Assembly: GCA_949128115.1 (NCBI GenBank) | Contig: OX421966.1 | Span: forward strand, 68,693,416-68,757,415 | DNA length: 64,000 nt | Source: Anaspis maculata | Taxonomy: Eukaryota > Arthropoda > Insecta > Coleoptera > Scraptiidae | Direction of reading: 5' to 3' | Shown: in pieces, positions 59,229 through 64,000 of the stretch | Numbering within the stretch: the first letter of the stretch is position 1 | Layout of the letters: every line of letters starts with the position of its first letter | Notes under the pieces: generated by a model | Told to the model about the DNA's origin: nothing | The model's input: the letters and a program-made list of their open reading frames with translations, nothing else | Databases searched by the model: none | Translations under genes and position numbers: made by a program

Positions 59229-59651
59229 TTCTTCGTCGCCCCTCAGCAGTGGGCCCCTACTGAGGGGAAGGCACTCATACTGTGGAGTGTGCCTGGTGCC
59301 CCACAGGTTTTTACGGCTTCGCTGTCGGATTTTTATAGAGGTTTGCTCCTCGCGAGACGGCCGTTTAAGGCAAGCCCCCCGGTCACAGTATCACCCAACG
59401 TTCCTCAGCCACGCCTTGCCGAAGTCTCTGTGGAGTGCCCTGTGATTACGGTATGATGAGAGGCTGACTGGCGCTCCGCTCAGCCCCCTTTGTGCTGTTT
59501 CTTAGCTTTCTCCGCTCTCCATCGACCTTTTCGGCATGAGTGTCCCTGCCAGGGGCCTCTTCATGTGGCCCCCGCCGATATAGCTCTCAGGATCATCGCA
59601 GTTACTTGAGCCCCTCCACCAACTACAAGGTCTTACAGCACCTAGGAGAGG
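59229..59651 (-). other. 5' UTR of the R1-clade element
   Basis: About 423 bp between the 5' target duplication and the ORF1 ATG. LINEs of this type carry an internal promoter here, but no motif could be fixed by eye. Confidence 0.7.
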
Positions 59652-59848
59652 ATATTGTGAGGTTAGGTTGTACTGAGCGTCCAACCTTTAGCTGCTATTC
59701 CATCAAACCAACCAAATTCACGTACACCACAACAAGTTCTGCAATTATTAATAAGGCTCGGTCAAACAATCTCTATCTTTTTGTGTAAGTGAGCGCCGAT
59801 ATTGTCAATAATTTGATGTGATTCAAACGCAAACGCCAAGTCGCCAAA

Positions 59849-59950
59849 CGTCAATCAGACGAAGGGGTTAATAATGTGCCTGGCCAACTTGATTCTGCAC
59901 GTCAATCAGACAAAGCGGTTAATAATATGCCCGGCCTAGTTGATTCTGCA
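59849..59950 (+). repeat. Tandem duplicate of a 51-bp unit
   Basis: CGTCAATCAGACGAAGGGG and CGTCAATCAGACAAAGCGG start two consecutive 51-bp units, each ending GATTCTGCA. About 90 percent identical by eye. Confidence 0.85.
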
Positions 59951-60173
59951 AGAGGTTGTGAAATCTCACTTCACGACCTCTAGACGGGTCAATAATGGTA
60001 AACTTCACAGCTAGTAGTGAAGGTAATTGTTGACGACCACTACTTCTCGACTTCAGCCACCAACTTTTCACGGTAGGTAGACACCACCACAACATCACGT
60101 TCGTCGACCGTAGTTTCCTGGGGAAACCACTATTTCCACTGTAAAATGCCCCTTCTTTGCATTACTTGTCCTA

Positions 60174-60285
60174 CTAGTCCAGTAAAATAAGGATTTAACT
60201 TGGAACAAATTAGGGGCAGAATGAAAAAAATATGGCAATGTAGAGAATGAAAAACTAAATGATAAAAACCAAAGGTTGCCTAACT
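60174..60285 (+). repeat. Extra partial copy of the palindrome arm
   Basis: TAGTCCAGTAAAATAAGG through TTGGAACAAATTAGGGGCAG to TGTAGAGAATGAAAAACT repeats the outer 110 bp of the arm that begins at 60390, in the same orientation. Between them the pair GTAGTGAAGG/GTCGAGAAGTAG shows further local inversions. Confidence 0.8.
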
Positions 60286-60389
60286 CTTAGAAAATGCTAG
60301 TCGAGAAGTAGTCGTCGTCAACAATTATCTAGGCAACCACTTAAACAGCTATATAGGACGCTTCCATCTTGCATGTACTTACGTCGTAG

Positions 60390-62964
60390 TAGTCCAGTAA
60401 AATGAGGCGATTTTTAGGCCAAAGTTGGAACAAATTAGGGGCAGGATGAAAAAAATATGGCAATGTAGAGAATGAAAAACTGAATAAGAAAAACCAAACT
60501 TTTATTTCCAGTCATTCCGGGAACCATAGAAAAAAAAATGGAGAAAATGGAAAAACATGCGCCGCGATCTTTCTTTATTAACGGTGAGAGAACGGTGAGA
60601 GATGTGTGAAAACTGTCAGGGACAAAGTTGTAGGGAATTCAATATTCTACAAAAAAGTCCCTGAAGGCATATGTCTAACTTCTTCGGTTTAGCCGTTTAT
60701 CGCAGTCAAAGTTGCGCGCCGGTCTAGTGAAGTGGAAAAACTGTCCGCGTGACCTTCCTTATTGGATGCTGTGAGAAGGACAAGAGATATCAAAAAATTG
60801 TGAGCGACAAAGTTGTAGAGAATCGAATGCTTCACTAGAAAATTTTCAAGGCCAATTATTATCACTTCTAGTTCAGCCGTGAACCACGTTCAAAGTTGCG
60901 TGACAATCCTGTTGATAAAGTGGTTCTTCTGGAAAACTTACAAAAACCCTAGACTCGATGAAAAAACTATGACAATGTAGAGGATGAAAAACTGGATCTA
61001 AAAAACCAAAGTTTCATTCCACAGCGTCTCGGGAAATCTAAGGAAATAAATAAAAAAATGTTGGAAACTAGCGATTTGCACTCGCAGCTTCCTCATTGAA
61101 TACTGAAATAAACGTAATGAATATGGAAAATCTGAACTAACTAGCTTGTAGAGGATTAAATGATCTATGGAAAGTCACGTGATGTCATGTATGCATCTTT
61201 GTCGACTTAGCTGGGAGCGCTATCAAAGTTGGGGTACATGACTCGTGACGCGTCGCATATGTGGTGAAACTGGCACGACGTTGCGGTCATTGTTTAATTG
61301 ATTATAAAACATGATTAAATGATTTGAGAAAATTGCGTGCTTTGTTCAACGTCTGGGTAGCTACTTATTGTTAGAATTATCATTGTAGTCATCATCATCG
61401 TCTTCCGAAACGACAATGCAGGAAGCGTCAGAGCAGGTAGCTCCACCGCAGTGGTGGCAAAACTTGGTACACTTGAGGTCAGCTTTTCTGCATCCACAAA
61501 GCTTCTCGCAGTTTTTCAAGCATCTCCAGGAAATCAGCCGTAGCAGATTTTCGAGAGCTACATTATCCTGGGCTCTAATAGGCATCAACAGAGAAATGTT
61601 TAATTTCCAACGCCATTGTTCAGGTGGACAGTTGTTTATTATCTCAGAGCTGTTATTGAATGATCATTGTTCATCAGAAATCAGTTGAAGAACATCTCAT
61701 TATTTAACGTGAATCACGTTTCTCTATTATTATACATATTGTGCTACAAAATACAAGTACTTTCTCAGTTTTAAGCCTGAGTGTCACAATACTATTTTCG
61801 TGCTATTTTGATGATATAAATATATGATTAGAAACGACAAATTCAGAAGATCCCTAGCAACCTAGTCTCTTCCTAGATTTCTAGAATGAAAATAAGACGA
61901 AAATAGTATAGTGGCACTCACGACTTTAATTTTGCCAAACAAGAAACTTTATGCATAACAAAGCGTTCATCCGCCGAGTTACATTTCCAACAATAGTTAC
62001 CAGACGTTCAACAAAGCACACAATTTTTTCAAATCATTCAATCATGTTTTATAATCAATTGAACAATGACCGCATTGTCGTGCCAGTTTGACCACATATG
62101 CGACGCGTCACTAGTCATGTACCTCAACTTTGATAGCGCTCCGCAGCTAAGTAGACAAAGATACATACATGTCATCACGGCATTTTCTATAGATGATTTT
62201 ATCCTCTACAAGCTAGTTTGTTTAGATTTTCCATATTTATTACGTTTATTTCAGTATTCAATGAGGAAGCTGGGAGTGCAAATCGCTATTTTCCAACATT
62301 TTTTTATATTTCCTTAGATTTCCCGAGACGCTGTGGAATGAAACTTTGGTTTTTTAGATCCAGTTTTTCATCCTCTACATTGTTATAGTTTTTTCATCGA
62401 GTCTAGGGTTTTTGTAAGTTTTCCAGAAGAACCACTTTATCAACAGGATTGTCACGCAACTTTGAACGTGGTTCACGGCTGAACTAGAAGTGATAATAAT
62501 TGGCCTTGAAAATTTTCTAGTGAAGCATTCGATTCTCTACAACTTTGTCACACACAATTTTTTGATATCTCTTATCGTTCTCACAGCATCCAAGAAGGAA
62601 GGTCACGCGGACAGTTTTTCCACTTCACTAGACCGGCGCGCAACTTTGACTGCGATAAACGGCTAAACTGAAGAGGTTAGACATATGCCCTCAGGGACTT
62701 TTTTGTAGATTATTGAATTCCCTACAACTTTGTCTCTGACAGTTTTCGCACATCTCTCACCGTTCTCTCAGCGTTTCAAAAGAAAGATTGCGGCGCATGT
62801 TTTTCCATCTTCTCCATTTTTTCCCCATGGTTCCCGGGATAACTGGAAATGAAACTTTGGTTTTTCTTATTCAGTTTTCCATTCTCTACATCTCCATATT
62901 TTTTTCATTCTGCCCCTAATTTGTTCCAACTTTGGCCTAAAAATCGCTTCATTTTACTGGACTA
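60390..62964. mobile_element. Large palindrome (foldback-type), ~2.6 kb
   Basis: Left arm 60390-61374 and right arm 61989-62964 are reverse complements over about 980 bp, from TAGTCCAGTAAAATGAGGCG at the outside to AACGTCTGG next to the loop. Differences are scattered substitutions and small indels. The loop of about 614 bp contains a cysteine-rich minus-strand frame. Direct partial copies of the arm end lie just to the left. No target duplication was found. Confidence 0.88.
61361..61588 (-). CDS. Cysteine-rich reading frame in palindrome loop
   Basis: 75 codons. The core CLKNCEKLCGCRKADLKC continues into TKFCHHCGGATC, giving eight closely spaced cysteines in a pattern that recalls half of a CXC (tesmin/TSO1-like) domain. 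It is followed by an acidic tail (SEDDDDDYNDN) and a stop. It may be the last exon of a captured gene or of a parent transposon. An upstream exon was not found in the arms. Function unknown; the domain comparison is only suggestive. Confidence 0.45.
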   Translation of the reverse strand: MMPIRAQDNVALENLLRLISWRCLKNCEKLCGCRKADLKCTKFCHHCGGATCSDASCIVVSEDDDDDYNDNSNNK

Positions 62965-63025
62965 TGAGGTCTGTATGCCGAATTTCAAGTCGATCGGATC
63001 AACGTTGTGACTGTTATCGTCGTAG

Positions 63026-63172
63026 ATTACAGACAGACAGACATCACTCCAAAAAATGTTCTCAATCATCTTGGGGGACCTCAAAATGGATATAATTATC
63101 CGTCTTCATCTCGATTTTTTTTTTTAGCGCGTTCAATCACCTTTCCCTCCTCGTTGGGTGGTGAATCGGGGA
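63026..63172 (+). repeat. Dispersed repeat, copy 2
   Basis: Partner of 53325-53472, beginning ATTACAGACAGACAGACATC and ending with CCCTCCTCGTTGGGTGGTG. It lies just outside the right end of the large palindrome and just before the zinc-finger array. Confidence 0.75.
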
Positions 63173-63196
63173 AGTAAAAAAAAGGTTGCATTGTAA

Positions 63197-64000
63197 CTAT
63201 CTGATTTCTACATTCGCAGCATGTTTGTTTTTCACGTGCTTCATCAAACTTCTCTTTTGTCTGAATCGATATGCACAATGGTTGCACTGGAACCAGCTGA
63301 AGTCTCCGTCCGCAGTATGTTTATGAATCGTGTGCTCTTTCAAAGTTGACTTAAATTTGGTCCGGTGCGAGCACTGATTGCACTGGAACCAGTTGATTTC
63401 TTCATTCGCGGCATGTTTACTTATCACGTGCCTTTTCAAATCAAATTTTTGTTTAGCTCGGTGAGAACAATGATTGCACTGAAATCCGTTGATGTCATCC
63501 GCGGTATGTTTTCTTATCATGTGCTTCATCAAACTTTGCTTTCGTTTGGCTCGGTACGAACAATGGGCGCAATGGAACCACATGATTTCTTCGTTCGCAG
63601 CATGTTTCAACATGTGCTTTTTTAAATTTGTCTTCCATTTAGTTCGGTACGAACAATGATTGCAGAGGAACCAGCTGATCTCTTCATTGTCGATCTCTTC
63701 ATTCGCAGCATGTTTAATTTTCATGTGCCTTCTAAAGTGTGAGTTATGTTTGGATCGGTAGGAACAATAATTGCAATGGAACCAGTTGATGTCTTCATCC
63801 GCGGTATGTTTACTTATAATGTGCGTTTTCAAATCCGATTTTTGTTTAGATCGGTATGAACAATGGTTGCACTGGAACCAGTTGATGTCTTCATTCGCAG
63901 TATGTTTAGATGTCATGTGCATCCTCAAACCTGACGTTCGTTTAGTTCGGAACGAACAATGGTTGCAGTGTAACCAGTTGATATCTTCATTCGCAGTATG
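63197..64000 (-). CDS. C2H2 zinc-finger protein, 8 fingers, N-terminus outside window
   Basis: The minus-strand frame is open from the window edge to a stop at 63197. Eight fingers of the form C-X2-C-X12-H-X3/4-H (for example CNHCSYRSKQKSDLKTHIIS) are joined by the linker KHTANEDINWFQ in place of TGEKP. One linker is lengthened by a duplicated NEEI (near 63690). All zinc ligands are present. Arrays of this kind bind DNA in the nucleus. The family is the same as the broken array at 41144-42530. The start codon and any upstream exon lie beyond 64000. Confidence 0.92.
   Translation of the reverse strand, partial: HTANEDINWLHCNHCSFRTKRTSGLRMHMTSKHTANEDINWFQCNHCSYRSKQKSDLKTHIISKHTADEDINWFHCNYCSYRSKHNSHFRRHMKIKHAANEEIDNEEISWFLCNHCSYRTKWKTNLKKHMLKHAANEEIMWFHCAHCSYRAKRKQSLMKHMIRKHTADDINGFQCNHCSHRAKQKFDLKRHVISKHAANEEINWFQCNQCSHRTKFKSTLKEHTIHKHTADGDFSWFQCNHCAYRFRQKRSLMKHVKNKHAANVEIR

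Larger units (their letters stand above)
54017..59651 (-). mobile_element. Complete R1-clade non-LTR retrotransposon
   Basis: Minus-strand order: about 420-bp 5' UTR, ORF1 (622 aa), a 132-bp spacer, ORF2 (996 aa), about 195-bp 3' UTR and a poly(A) tail (plus-strand T run at 54017-54039). The direct repeat ATATTGTGAGG flanks it (54006-54016 and 59652-59662; two further T bases are compatible). Both frames are fully open from ATG to stop. This is the least decayed element in the window and may be recently active. Confidence 0.95.

Noticed and set aside
54094..59456. Plus-strand frames opposite the R1-type LINE, some over 200 codons
   Set aside because: Antisense shadows of intact ORF1/ORF2; serine- and phenylalanine-rich low-complexity translation with no domain.
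59652..59670. Telomere-targeted (TRAS/SART) insertion because TTAGG follows the duplication
   Set aside because: Only one TTAGG is present, not a telomeric array, so it may be chance.

Overview
This looks like nuclear DNA of an insect, and everything in it points to a repeat-dense, gene-poor heterochromatic or pericentromeric-type region. The evidence is GT-AG introns, C2H2 zinc-finger arrays, R1-clade and CR1/L2-like LINEs, Ty3/gypsy LTR elements, PIF/Harbinger, hAT and Tc1/mariner DNA transposons, many palindromic MITE-like elements, and no bacterial-type operons. A hemipteran is my best guess, but only from the general flavour of the elements; the sequence does not prove it.

Layout. 1-12344: tandem satellite of about 551-bp monomers (22 full copies plus a broken edge copy) with higher-order structure; the array decays from 12.1 to 15.9 kb and is interrupted by two insertions. 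16.6-21.3 kb: a nearly intact CR1/L2-like LINE on the minus strand with only three ORF2 lesions. 22.1-25.2 kb: a minus-strand gypsy integrase fragment abutting the 5' LTR of a plus-strand, 3'-truncated gypsy element. 25490-30594: a complete PIF/Harbinger transposon (CTA target duplication) with a two-exon DDE transposase and a convergent three-exon MADF-BESS partner gene; a 2.1-kb hAT element with a perfect 8-bp duplication sits inside the partner's first exon. 32.2-36.5 kb: a decayed minus-strand gypsy element with a clear 527-bp LTR and a palindromic MITE between its primer-binding site and gag. 37.4-39.9 kb: three MITE-like palindromes. 40.7-42.5 kb: a broken zinc-finger gene. 42.8-43.4 kb: a jockey-like RT fragment fused to a Tc1 transposase fragment. 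43.7-47.7 kb: a gypsy element split by a 2.7-kb foldback element that itself carries a nested MITE. 48.5-51.1 kb: a 1.08-kb palindrome, a nonautonomous hAT (8-bp duplication) and a small hairpin. 54017-59651: a complete R1-clade LINE with two intact ORFs, poly(A) tail and an 11-bp or longer target duplication. 60390-62964: a 2.6-kb palindrome with a cysteine-rich reading frame in its loop. 63197-64000: an intact minus-strand array of eight zinc fingers running off the window.

How the parts work together. The functional partnerships visible are within transposons: the Harbinger transposase with its MADF-BESS DNA-binding partner, and ORF1/ORF2 pairs of the two LINEs. The only reading frames that might be host genes are the zinc-finger arrays, and these are also a multicopy family. 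Nesting gives a relative time order: gypsy elements and the Harbinger are older than the MITE, foldback and hAT elements inside them, and the R1-type LINE looks youngest. No tRNA, rRNA, CRISPR or prokaryotic feature was seen.
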